Below, one piece after another: positions 1 through 5,415 of a stretch of DNA of 5,415 nucleotides. Source of the DNA: Alistipes sp. UBA928 (GTDB lineage: Bacteria > Bacteroidota > Bacteroidia > Bacteroidales > Rikenellaceae); assembly GCA_002293665.1 (NCBI GenBank), contig DBDQ01000091.1, positions 31,051 to 36,465 of the forward strand, in the 5' to 3' direction. The position numbers and the translations under genes were made by a program. The notes under the pieces are model-generated. The model did not search any database. It worked only from the letters and a program-made list of their open reading frames with translations, and was not told the DNA's origin. Within the stretch, counting starts at the first letter, position 1, and every line of letters begins with the position of its first letter.

Positions 1-783
1 GACGAGTTGGGTGGGCAGTTTGCGGATAAATCCCACGGTGTCGGAGAGCAGGAAGGGAAGGTTTTCGAGCACCACTTTTCGCACCGTGGTGTCGAGCGTC
101 GCAAAGAGTTTGTTCTCGGCGAAGACGTCGCTTTTAGAGATCAGGTTCATCAGTGTCGATTTGCCTACGTTGGTGTATCCCACGAGGGCCACTCTCACTA
201 ACTGTCCGCGTCCGGCGCGCTGGGTTGCCATCTGTCGGTCGATCTTTCGCAGCTCCTCCTTGAGGTGGGTGATGCGGTTGCGGATCGCGCGGCGGTCGGT
301 CTCTATTTCGCGTTCACCGGCGCCGCCGCGGGTGCCTGTTCCGCCGCGTTGACGTTCGAGGTGGGTCCACATACCGGTGAGTCGCGGCAGCATGTACTCG
401 TATTGCGCGAGCTGTACCTGGGTTTTGGCATAGGCGGTTCGTGCCCTCGACATGAAGATGTCGAGAATGAGTCTTGTGCGGTCGAGCACGCGGCAGGGGA
501 GAATTTTTTCTATGTTGCGTGTTTGCGAGGGCGACAGTTCGTCGTCGAAGATGACTACGTCGATCTCGTTTTCGGAGCAGTATTGCGCCACTTCGTCGAG
601 TTTTCCCGGCCCGAGGTATATTCTCGACGACGGTGTCGAGAGTCGTTGTGTGAACCGGCGCACGGAGTCGATCCCGGCGGTATGGGCCAGGAATGCCAGT
701 TCGTCGAGATATTCTGCCGCCTGAGTTTCGGTTTCGCGGTCGGTGATGACGGCTGCAAGGACGGCTTTTTCGTTTTGTTCCAT
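1..783 (-). CDS. hflX: Ribosome-associated GTPase HflX (N-terminal 261 codons, runs off left edge)
   Basis: This is a translational GTPase of the HflX family. Known members bind the 50S subunit and split or rescue stalled ribosomes under stress, in the cytoplasm. I read it from an ATG at 783 with no stop down to base 1; it starts MEQNEKAVLAAV. Residues about 5-100 form the HflX N-terminal domain, including the conserved IYLGPGKLDE stretch (55-64). A helical segment carries the family's glycine-rich signature GGTGTRGGAGERE (147-159) followed by ETDRR. The G domain begins near residue 198, with the P-loop GYTNVGKS at 202-209, the G2 region FATLDTT at 227-233 and the G3 motif DTVG at 248-251. 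The window ends before G4 (NKxD), so the 3' part of the G domain and the C-terminus are missing. The start is supported because family homology begins right after it and the TonB-gene terminator lies only about 20 bp upstream. GGAGE replaces the GPGE common in other phyla; this is probably lineage-typical rather than a defect. Confidence 0.95.
   Translation of the reverse strand, partial: MEQNEKAVLAAVITDRETETQAAEYLDELAFLAHTAGIDSVRRFTQRLSTPSSRIYLGPGKLDEVAQYCSENEIDVVIFDDELSPSQTRNIEKILPCRVLDRTRLILDIFMSRARTAYAKTQVQLAQYEYMLPRLTGMWTHLERQRGGTGTRGGAGEREIETDRRAIRNRITHLKEELRKIDRQMATQRAGRGQLVRVALVGYTNVGKSTLMNLISKSDVFAENKLFATLDTTVRKVVLENLPFLLSDTVGFIRKLPTQLV
157..180 (-). other. HflX P-loop (G1) GYTNVGKS
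   Basis: These codons encode residues 202-209, matching GxxxxGK[S/T], the phosphate-binding loop of the HflX G domain. GYTNVGKS is the form usual in HflX and related TRAFAC GTPases. With the DTVG motif at 248-251 it indicates that the nucleotide site is intact in the visible part. Confidence 0.9.
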
Positions 784-802
784 AGTTTAATATTGTTTCA
801 TA

Positions 803-837
803 AATAAAAGGGCATTCCCTGTTAAGGAATACCCCTT
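803..837 (-). terminator. Intrinsic terminator downstream of the TonB-family gene
   Basis: On the minus strand AAGGG-GT-ATTCC pairs with GGAAT-G-CCCTT around a 7-nt loop. This gives two 5-bp stem halves separated by a small internal bulge, followed directly by TTTATTT. It lies about 70 bp after the stop of the TonB-family gene and about 20 bp before the hflX start, so it should separate the two transcripts unless read-through occurs. Confidence 0.75.
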
Positions 838-905
838 CATATTTACAAATCGTCTTTCTTTCTCAAGGCGCCATTACTTTGTCTGCGGCCCCTTAGTCCG
901 GTTCC

Positions 906-1586
906 CTATTGTTGTTCCAGTCGGAATTGGACGGGGAGGGTGTAGAATACGCGGACGGGCCTGTTGCGCTGCTTTCCGGGCTCCCATTTGGGCGAGGTTT
1001 TGAGTACCCTGGTAGCTTCCTCGGTGAGCGAGCGGTCGGGAGAGGCCAATTCTTCGATGTTGGAGAGTGAGCCGTCGCGTTCGATGACGAACTTGAGGGT
1101 CACTGTACCCTGAATATTATTTTCTATGGCCATTCTCGGGTAGACGAGTTGTTTTTGCACCCAGTCGCGGAATACGTTGAGACCTCCGCCCTGGAAAGTG
1201 GGCATTTCTTCGGCGTTGTAGATGGGAATGTCTTCCACAACTTCTTCTTCTACGGCTACGGGGACATCTACCACGAAGTCTTCGGTGAAGTCATCGAAAT
1301 TGTATTCGGTGGTGATCTGGGTTTCGTTGCGCACGACGTCGATGAACTCGGAGAGCACCTGGTTGACCTGCGGCCTCACTTCGGGCTGACGCTGTTCCTG
1401 TTCGGTGTTTACGATCACCTCTTCTTCGACGGGAGCAACGGTGTCGACCATAGCTTCGACTTTCTTTTCGGTCTGGCCCCACGAGAATGCTCCGACAACA
1501 ACGAGCAGGGCGATTACGAGACCTATCTCCATAAAGAGCACTCTTCTGTTTTGAAGGTCGGCTCTGCGTGTTTTTTTAGCTTCCAT
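906..1586 (-). CDS. TonB-family energy transducer (TonB C-terminal domain protein)
   Basis: This 226-residue protein has the layout of a TonB energy transducer. In the family, a single N-terminal helix sits in the inner membrane with ExbB/ExbD, a linker spans the periplasm, and the C-terminal domain contacts the TonB box of outer-membrane receptors (SusC-like transporters in this phylum). I see a basic cytoplasmic start (MEAKKTRRADLQNRR), one hydrophobic helix at about 16-36, a linker at 37-130 and a TonB_C domain at about 132-226. The domain carries the family marks QLVYPRMAIENNIQG (145-159), a VIERDG turn and KWEPGKQRNRPVRV (200-213), and ends on the strand VQFRLEQQ. The linker is rich in Glu, Asp and Val rather than in the Pro/Lys repeats of classical TonB. 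No exbB or exbD is adjacent. The start at 1586 is preferred over Met19, which would fall inside the membrane helix; the region just upstream is A-rich without Shine-Dalgarno, normal for this phylum. Bacteroidota carry many TonB paralogs, so no symbol is assigned. Confidence 0.9.
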   Translation of the reverse strand: MEAKKTRRADLQNRRVLFMEIGLVIALLVVVGAFSWGQTEKKVEAMVDTVAPVEEEVIVNTEQEQRQPEVRPQVNQVLSEFIDVVRNETQITTEYNFDDFTEDFVVDVPVAVEEEVVEDIPIYNAEEMPTFQGGGLNVFRDWVQKQLVYPRMAIENNIQGTVTLKFVIERDGSLSNIEELASPDRSLTEEATRVLKTSPKWEPGKQRNRPVRVFYTLPVQFRLEQQ

Positions 1587-1604
1587 TATTGTTTTTGTTA
1601 TTAG

Positions 1605-1685
1605 TTTTATACTTCAGTTTTAGTTTCCGGTCTTGAGCACATAATTCCGTTTTTAGTACTCAGTTTCGGCCCTCCGGTCTTGGCT
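1605..1685 (-). repeat. Two imperfect direct repeats in the leader of the TonB-family gene
   Basis: On the minus strand the core AAGACCGGA occurs twice, at 1673-1681 and 1626-1634, 47 bp apart. In each copy it is followed after six bases by AAACTGA, then GTA and an AAAA run, the second copy with small indels. The units span about 1650-1685 and 1605-1638. They sit between the predicted promoter and the start codon, so they would be transcribed. They could be a degenerate interspersed repeat, a regulatory leader element or chance duplication; no protein or RNA family is recognised. Confidence 0.6.
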
Positions 1686-1714
1686 CCCGGTTCGACTGTC
1701 GCCGCCCCGATTCG

Positions 1715-1722
1715 CAAATGTA
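1715..1722 (-). promoter_or_regulatory. Predicted -7 element (TACATTTG) for the TonB-family gene
   Basis: TACATTTG is a full match to the TAnnTTTG -7 element of the Bacteroidota primary sigma factor. No TTTG lies at the ideal -33 spacing, but an AT-rich tract (a T run, then AG, then an A run) precedes it, as often seen upstream of such promoters. A start a few bases downstream would give a leader of about 120 nt before the ATG at 1586. Position and orientation fit the TonB-family gene, the only gene downstream. Confidence 0.6.
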
Positions 1723-1850
1723 ATGACTTTTTTCTAAAAAAGTGCATAGTGTTGTTTTTTTCTCTCTCCATAGGCTTTGTTTTTAGTTGTTGTTTGCCTT
1801 GTTGATGCTCGAACTCCCGAAAATCCATAACAAAACCTGCGAAAAAGTGT

Positions 1851-1887
1851 AAAAAAAGCGACCCCCATGTTGAAGAGGGCCGCTTTT
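1851..1887 (-). terminator. Intrinsic terminator downstream of the TPR gene
   Basis: On the minus strand AAAAGCGGCCC pairs with GGGTCGCTTTT (one G-U wobble) around an 11-12 nt loop, and the 3' arm continues into a run of seven T. It begins about 21 bp after the TPR stop codon. The wobble is a G-U pair only in the minus-strand transcript (A-C in the other), and the long T run is also on that side, so it is oriented to end the TPR transcript. Confidence 0.9.
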
Positions 1888-1908
1888 GTTCGTGTGTCGG
1901 GGCGTGGA

Positions 1909-3222
1909 TTATTGCGCACCGCCGTCCATCTGACGGAACAGTTCGTTGTATCTGTCGTTTTTGGCCTGCATGCCCTCTTCCTCGCGCAGACGGTAGGTGA
2001 GGTTCTTGAGCAGTTCCACAACTGCTATCTCCTCGGCGTTTATGGCAAACGCCTTTTCGAGCGGGGCCATTGCACTGCGGAATACGTCGTTGACAACGGA
2101 GAGAGCCTCCTGGTAGGCAGCTCTGCTGGTGAAAGCCTGTTTTCCGAGCTCTGTCGCCATTTCGTCGCCTTTCTTGACGATGAAATAACCCGCCAGATAG
2201 TTCGAGAAAAAGTCATCGGGCGCGATTTCCACCGCCTTCTGCATCGCCGCGATGGCGTTGTCCATCTGTCCGAGTTTTTCATACACCCTTCCCAGGCCCA
2301 GGTAGAGGCGGTAGTTGTTGGGATTCTTGGCTATCGCACCTTCGACGAGAGGGATCACCGAGGAGGGATCGCCATCGTTCTCGGCGTAGTAGCTCATTAT
2401 CAGGTCGATGAGTAATTCGTTGGTGGGGAAACGGCTGATACCTGTTTCGAGCGCCTGGAGTGACTCCGGTTTTCTGTCGAGGTTGTAGAGGTCGATGAAT
2501 TTGAAACGGTACGAGTCACCGTCGTTTTCATAGCCCAATTCGATCACTTTGTCGATGTCTTTGAGCGAGTTTTCATAATCCTCGCCTATGGCGGCGGCCA
2601 TCCCGGCGTAGTAGAGCGATATGGTGTCGATGACGGGAATGGAGGGGTGGTTACTCACGTTGTAGGCCCTGCGGAACTCACCTGCAGCTGCCAGGTGGTT
2701 TCCTATGGCGTACTGGCTGGTGCCGTTTTCGAAACTCTTGAGGCGGATGGTGGTCATATCTTCGCCCACCTTCTTCGCCGTTCTGGCGTCGAGTTGATAG
2801 GCTTTGTCGAGTGCCTCGTAGGCTTTGTCGAGTGCATCGGCCTGTACCACGGTGATGGGTACGAAGAAGTCGACCACACCGTTGGCTACATACACCTTGA
2901 CGTGTTCGTAGGTGTAGACGCTGAAGGCGCTGTCACCCACGGTTTCCTGAGTGGGAGCAACATCGCCCATCGAGAGCTTGAGCATGGTTTCGGGCATGCC
3001 GGAGTAGAGGCCGCTCACGGGTGCTGCGTCGGCGGCGATGAAAACTTCACCGCGTTTGAGCCATGCCGAGGCTTTGGTGGCGTTCTTCGGGTTGGCGATG
3101 TCGGAGTCGGACTTGGCAATGTTTGCACGAAGCCTGTTCACGTCGACCTTGGCACCGACCTGCGCGGATGCCGGAGCTGCCATCAGCAGCGCACCGAGCA
3201 AAGTAAAAAAGATTTTTTTCAT
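1909..3222 (-). CDS. Exported tetratricopeptide-repeat protein
   Basis: This 437-residue protein has a clear Sec signal peptide: MKK, a hydrophobic core (IFFTLLGALLMAA) and an AxA-type site, with predicted cleavage after Ala20 in ASA-Q. It should therefore be periplasmic or otherwise exported; there is no lipobox Cys and no later membrane helix. Residues 21-165 match no fold I recognise. From about 168 to 410 the chain is a run of helical pairs of TPR type, clearest at 203-236 (YYAGMAAAIGEDYENSLKDI) and 304-336 (YRLYLGLGRVYEKLGQMDNA, then AVEIAPDD). TPR arrays are protein-binding scaffolds, so a partner-binding role is inferred; no catalytic motif is visible. The gene starts 39 bp after gyrA, has its own consensus promoter and ends at a strong terminator, so it is probably transcribed alone as well as by read-through from gyrA. 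The leader lacks Shine-Dalgarno. A 21-bp tandem duplication doubles the heptad ALDKAYE/Q at residues 130-143. The biological role is unknown. Confidence 0.9.
   Translation of the reverse strand: MKKIFFTLLGALLMAAPASAQVGAKVDVNRLRANIAKSDSDIANPKNATKASAWLKRGEVFIAADAAPVSGLYSGMPETMLKLSMGDVAPTQETVGDSAFSVYTYEHVKVYVANGVVDFFVPITVVQADALDKAYEALDKAYQLDARTAKKVGEDMTTIRLKSFENGTSQYAIGNHLAAAGEFRRAYNVSNHPSIPVIDTISLYYAGMAAAIGEDYENSLKDIDKVIELGYENDGDSYRFKFIDLYNLDRKPESLQALETGISRFPTNELLIDLIMSYYAENDGDPSSVIPLVEGAIAKNPNNYRLYLGLGRVYEKLGQMDNAIAAMQKAVEIAPDDFFSNYLAGYFIVKKGDEMATELGKQAFTSRAAYQEALSVVNDVFRSAMAPLEKAFAINAEEIAVVELLKNLTYRLREEEGMQAKNDRYNELFRQMDGGAQ
2798..2839 (-). repeat. 21-bp in-frame tandem duplication within the TPR-protein gene
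   Basis: The copies at 2798-2818 and 2819-2839 agree at 20 of 21 positions, with 17 consecutive identical bases (2798-2814 and 2819-2835). Being a multiple of three, the duplication keeps the frame and encodes ALDKAYE followed by ALDKAYQ, residues 130-143, a heptad-spaced helical segment before the first clear TPR. Confidence 0.85.
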
Positions 3223-3245
3223 GGTTTCCGGATATTTTTATAATT

Positions 3246-3277
3246 CAAAATTACTAAACATTTACGATTCCTGCAAA
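3246..3277 (-). promoter_or_regulatory. Predicted promoter of the TPR-protein gene (TTTG-N20-TAATTTTG)
   Basis: On the minus strand a -33 TTTG (3274-3277) is separated by 20 bases from TAATTTTG (3246-3253), a complete match to the Bacteroidota TTTG / TAnnTTTG promoter. The -33 box lies in the last codons of gyrA and the -7 box in the spacer. Transcription would begin near 3240, leaving a leader of about 18 nt before the ATG at 3222. Confidence 0.7.
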
Positions 3278-5415
3278 TCCCCTGCCTCCGAATTGTCGGT
3301 CGCCTGATTTTCGGCGGGCTGTTCCTCCTCGGTTCGCGGGACGGCCACCACCGAGGCGATCTCGTCGCCCTCTCTCAGGTTGATGATCCTCACGCCCTGT
3401 GTAGCGCGGCCCGCGAGGCGTATCCCGCTCACGGCGGTGCGGATGGTGATACCGCTCTTGTTGATGATCATCAGGTCGTCGTCGTCGCTCACCGACTGCA
3501 CCGAGATGAGGTTTCCGGTCTTTTCGGTCACGTTGATAGTCTTGACTCCCTTGCCGCCGCGGTTGGTGATGCGGTATTCGTCGAGGTCGGTGCGTTTGCC
3601 GTAACCCTTTTCGCTCAGCACGAGTACATCCTTGCCGTCTTCGGGCTCCATGCAGATCATGCCGATTACCACCTCGCCGTCGGCCAGCGAGATTCCCCTC
3701 ACCCCGGCTCCGGTGCGGCCTATGGGACGAACGGTGCTTTCGTTGAAACGGATGGCTTTTCCGGCGTTCGATGCGATCATGACCTCGGCGTTGCCGCTCG
3801 TCAGTTTGGCCTCTATCAACTGGTCGCTCTCGCGTATGGTGATGGCATTGACGCCGGTCTGCCGTGGGCGCGAATAGGCTTCGAGGAGGGTCTTTTTGAT
3901 CGTCCCCTCGCGGGTACACATAATGATGTGGTTGTTGTCCACATACTCCTTGTCGTCGAGTTTCTTGACGTTGATGTAGGCGCGCACTTTGTCGTCGGGC
4001 TCGATCTGGATCAGGTTCTGGATCGCCCTTCCCTTTGCCGAACGCGGCCCTTCGGGAATGTTGTATACCTTGAGCCAGTAGCAGCGCCCCTTCTCGGTGA
4101 AGAGCATCATCGTGTTGTGCATCGTGGCGACGTAGAGGTGCTCTATGAAGTCCTCGTCGCGCGTGGCGCTGCCTTTGGCGCCGATCCCTCCGCGCGCCTG
4201 GGTGCGGTAGTCGGTCAGGGGTGTACGCTTGATGTAGCCCATGCGCGAGATGGTGATCACCATCTCGTCGTCGGCGTAGAAATCCTCGGGGTTGAACTCC
4301 TCGGCGCTGTACACTATCTCGGTGCGGCGCGGGTCGCCATATTTGGCTTTGATCTCCAGAAGCTCCTCTTTTATCACCCCGTACTGTTCGGCTTCGCTGC
4401 CGAGTATCTCGTTGAAACGGGCTATGCGGCGTTCGAGTTCGTCGTGCTCGTCCTGAAGTTTGCCCCTTTCGAGCCCCGTGAGGGCTCTCAGACGCATGTT
4501 GACGATCTCGGTGGCTTGAATTTCGGTGAGCCCGAAGCGCTCCTGTAGCCTCGTCTTCGCCACCTCGGTATTCTCCGACGAGCGGATGATCGAGATCACC
4601 TCGTCGATGTTGTCCTGGGCAATGAGCAATCCGTTGACGATATGCAGCCTCTCTTCGGCCTTGCGCAACTCGTAACGCGTGCGGCGAACCACAACCTGAT
4701 GGCGGTGCGACACGAACTCGCGCACCATGTCGCGCAGGTTGAGCAACAGTGGCCGTCCGTCGACGAGGGCAATGTTGTTTACCACGAACGACTTCTGCAT
4801 CTCGGTCATCTTGTAGAGAGTGTTCAGCACCACGCTCGCCACGGCGTCGTGCTTGAGGATGATCGGAATGCGCATCCCCTTGCGGTCGCTCTCGTCGTTG
4901 ATGTAGGAGATGCCCTCTATCTTCTTCTCGTTGATAAGGTCGCCGATCTTTTCGATCAGCAGCGCCTTGTTGACCTGATAGGGTATCTCGCTGATGACTA
5001 TCATTTCGCGTCCGCTGGGGGTTCGCTCTATGTCGGTCTTGGCTCTCATCACCACGCGGCCGCGGCCTGTGGTGAGCGCCTCGCGTACCCCTTCGTAGCC
5101 GTAGATGATGGCTCCGGTGGGGAAGTCGGGCCCCTTGACGTACTCCAGCAATCCGTCGACCTCGATCTCGGGGTTGTCGATGTAGGCCACGCACGCGTCG
5201 ATCACCTCGCCGAGGTTGTGGGGGGCCATGTTGGTGGCCATACCCACGGCGATGCCGCTCGCGCCGTTGCATAGCAGCAGCGGAACCCTCGTCGGAAGTA
5301 CGGTGGGCTCGTTGAGGGTGTCGTCGAAGTTGAGGGTGAAGTCTATGGTGTCCTTGTCGATGTCGCTCATAACCTCGTCGGCGATCTTGCGCATTCTCGC
5401 CTCGGTGTAACGCAT
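3262..5415 (-). CDS. gyrA: DNA gyrase subunit A (GyrA), 3' portion of gene, runs off right edge
   Basis: GyrA is the DNA breakage-reunion subunit of gyrase (A2B2), which introduces negative supercoils using ATP. The 717 visible codons begin inside the gene: the ATG at 5415 is an internal Met equal to about E. coli Met120, so roughly 119 N-terminal residues, including the quinolone-resistance region, are outside. Fragment residues 2-3 are the catalytic Arg-Tyr pair (E. coli R121-Y122). NGASGIAVGMATNMAPHNL (50-68) and EIPYQVNKALL (143-153) are conserved breakage-reunion motifs. Residues about 240-345 form the coiled coil and exit gate (NMRLRALTGLERGKL). From about 383 the C-terminal DNA-wrapping beta-pinwheel shows six blade repeats, e.g. 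at 394, 435, 496, 544, 596 and 647. The GyrA box at 406-412 reads QARGGIG and a second box-like TNRGGKG lies at 617-623. The last 22 residues are acidic (eight Asp/Glu). The box and blade pattern favour GyrA over ParC. The predicted full length, about 835, is normal. Confidence 0.97.
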   Translation of the reverse strand: MRYTEARMRKIADEVMSDIDKDTIDFTLNFDDTLNEPTVLPTRVPLLLCNGASGIAVGMATNMAPHNLGEVIDACVAYIDNPEIEVDGLLEYVKGPDFPTGAIIYGYEGVREALTTGRGRVVMRAKTDIERTPSGREMIVISEIPYQVNKALLIEKIGDLINEKKIEGISYINDESDRKGMRIPIILKHDAVASVVLNTLYKMTEMQKSFVVNNIALVDGRPLLLNLRDMVREFVSHRHQVVVRRTRYELRKAEERLHIVNGLLIAQDNIDEVISIIRSSENTEVAKTRLQERFGLTEIQATEIVNMRLRALTGLERGKLQDEHDELERRIARFNEILGSEAEQYGVIKEELLEIKAKYGDPRRTEIVYSAEEFNPEDFYADDEMVITISRMGYIKRTPLTDYRTQARGGIGAKGSATRDEDFIEHLYVATMHNTMMLFTEKGRCYWLKVYNIPEGPRSAKGRAIQNLIQIEPDDKVRAYINVKKLDDKEYVDNNHIIMCTREGTIKKTLLEAYSRPRQTGVNAITIRESDQLIEAKLTSGNAEVMIASNAGKAIRFNESTVRPIGRTGAGVRGISLADGEVVIGMICMEPEDGKDVLVLSEKGYGKRTDLDEYRITNRGGKGVKTINVTEKTGNLISVQSVSDDDDLMIINKSGITIRTAVSGIRLAGRATQGVRIINLREGDEIASVVAVPRTEEEQPAENQATDNSEAGDLQES
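3547..3567 (-). other. Second GyrA-box-like motif (TNRGGKG) in the fifth blade repeat
   Basis: Codons for fragment residues 617-623 read TNRGGKG, keeping the RGGKG core of the canonical QRRGGKG box. It follows GYGKRTDLDEYRI at the same relative place in its blade as the canonical box has in blade 1. The equivalent E. coli loop, as I recall it, has SRATKG, so this blade carries a more box-like loop here. Confidence 0.7.
4180..4200 (-). other. GyrA box (QARGGIG), DNA-wrapping motif of blade 1
   Basis: Residues 406-412 of the fragment sit right after GYIKRTPLTDYRT, the position of the GyrA box that defines GyrA against ParC and is needed to wrap DNA for negative supercoiling. Compared with QRRGGKG, the Arg at position 2 is Ala and the Lys at position 6 is Ile, so two basic contacts are lost while Q, R and the glycines remain. 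Confidence 0.85.
5407..5412 (-). other. GyrA catalytic Arg-Tyr codons
   Basis: These two codons encode Arg and Tyr in MRYTEARM, aligned with E. coli GyrA R121-Y122. The Tyr forms the covalent 5'-phosphotyrosine link to the cleaved DNA strand. They lie three to nine bases from the window edge. Confidence 0.93.

Larger units (their letters stand above)
1587..1908. other. Intergenic region between the TPR gene and the TonB-family gene
   Basis: This 322-bp stretch contains no gene I can support. From its upstream (right) end it holds the TPR-gene terminator (1851-1887), an AT-rich stretch with poly-T/poly-A runs (about 1723-1850), a TAnnTTTG promoter element (1715-1722), and a presumed leader of roughly 120 nt with two imperfect direct repeats (1605-1638 and 1650-1685). 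A 73-codon open frame at 1607-1828 on the minus strand crosses the promoter and repeats, and shows no coding character. Confidence 0.7.

Noticed and set aside
265..807. A 180-codon plus-strand frame over hflX
   Set aside because: It lies antisense to a confidently identified HflX coding region and has no protein-like features of its own.
874..882. ATTACTTTG on the plus strand as a possible promoter toward the TonB-family gene
   Set aside because: The spacing between TA and TTTG is one base short of TAnnTTTG, there is no -33 box, and there is no plus-strand gene to serve.
1607..1828. A 73-codon minus-strand frame in the intergenic region
   Set aside because: It runs through the predicted promoter, AT tracts and leader repeats, with erratic composition and no recognisable motif; chance frame most likely.
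3254..5272. A 672-codon open frame on the minus strand, out of frame with gyrA
   Set aside because: It is a shadow: the product is an Arg/Gly/His-rich low-complexity chain with no domain, while the overlapping frame is unmistakable GyrA. GC-rich codon usage keeps stops out of this frame.
3928..5274. Long antisense open frames on the plus strand over gyrA (206 and 210 codons), and similar ones over the TPR gene (1867-2415, 2647-3243)
   Set aside because: They mirror the codon bias of the genes beneath, show no domain or start-region support, and no plus-strand promoter precedes them.
1..5415. A novel system, mobile element, CRISPR array or RNA gene
   Set aside because: No transposase, integrase, spaced identical repeats, tRNA-like fold or defence-type domain was seen; the content is core genes on one strand.

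Overview
The window looks like chromosomal core DNA from a member of the Bacteroidota, most likely order Bacteroidales. The evidence is the divergent GyrA with a QARGGIG box, a TonB-family protein with the short one-TM architecture common in that phylum, promoters of the TTTG / TAnnTTTG type, and A-rich, Shine-Dalgarno-free start regions. The GC-leaning genes with AT-rich spacers would fit an Alistipes/Rikenellaceae-like genome, but the genus is a weak guess.

Layout: all four genes lie on the minus strand, so they read from right to left. At the right edge (3262-5415) is the 3' five-sixths of gyrA, entering just before the catalytic tyrosine. After a 39-bp gap comes a secreted tetratricopeptide-repeat protein (1909-3222), with its own consensus promoter overlapping the gyrA stop region and a strong intrinsic terminator behind it. 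A 322-bp intergenic region follows, carrying that terminator, a TAnnTTTG promoter and two imperfect direct repeats in the presumed leader. Next is a TonB-family energy transducer (906-1586) with its own terminator (803-837). Finally, the first 261 codons of the ribosome-associated GTPase HflX (1-783) run off the left edge; this gene has no complete reading frame inside the window.

The genes do not form an evident pathway. They cover DNA supercoiling (GyrA), an exported TPR protein of unknown role, envelope energy transduction (TonB) and ribosome rescue or stress (HflX). The two terminators and the separate promoters suggest mostly independent transcription units that happen to be co-oriented.

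I see no mobile element, CRISPR array, RNA gene or sign of recent transfer, and no evidence for a novel system. The points worth a second look are modest: the GyrA-box pair, the promoter embedded in the gyrA 3' end, a recent-looking 21-bp tandem duplication in the TPR gene, the repeat-bearing leader of the TonB gene, the acidic TonB linker, and the missing hflX promoter.
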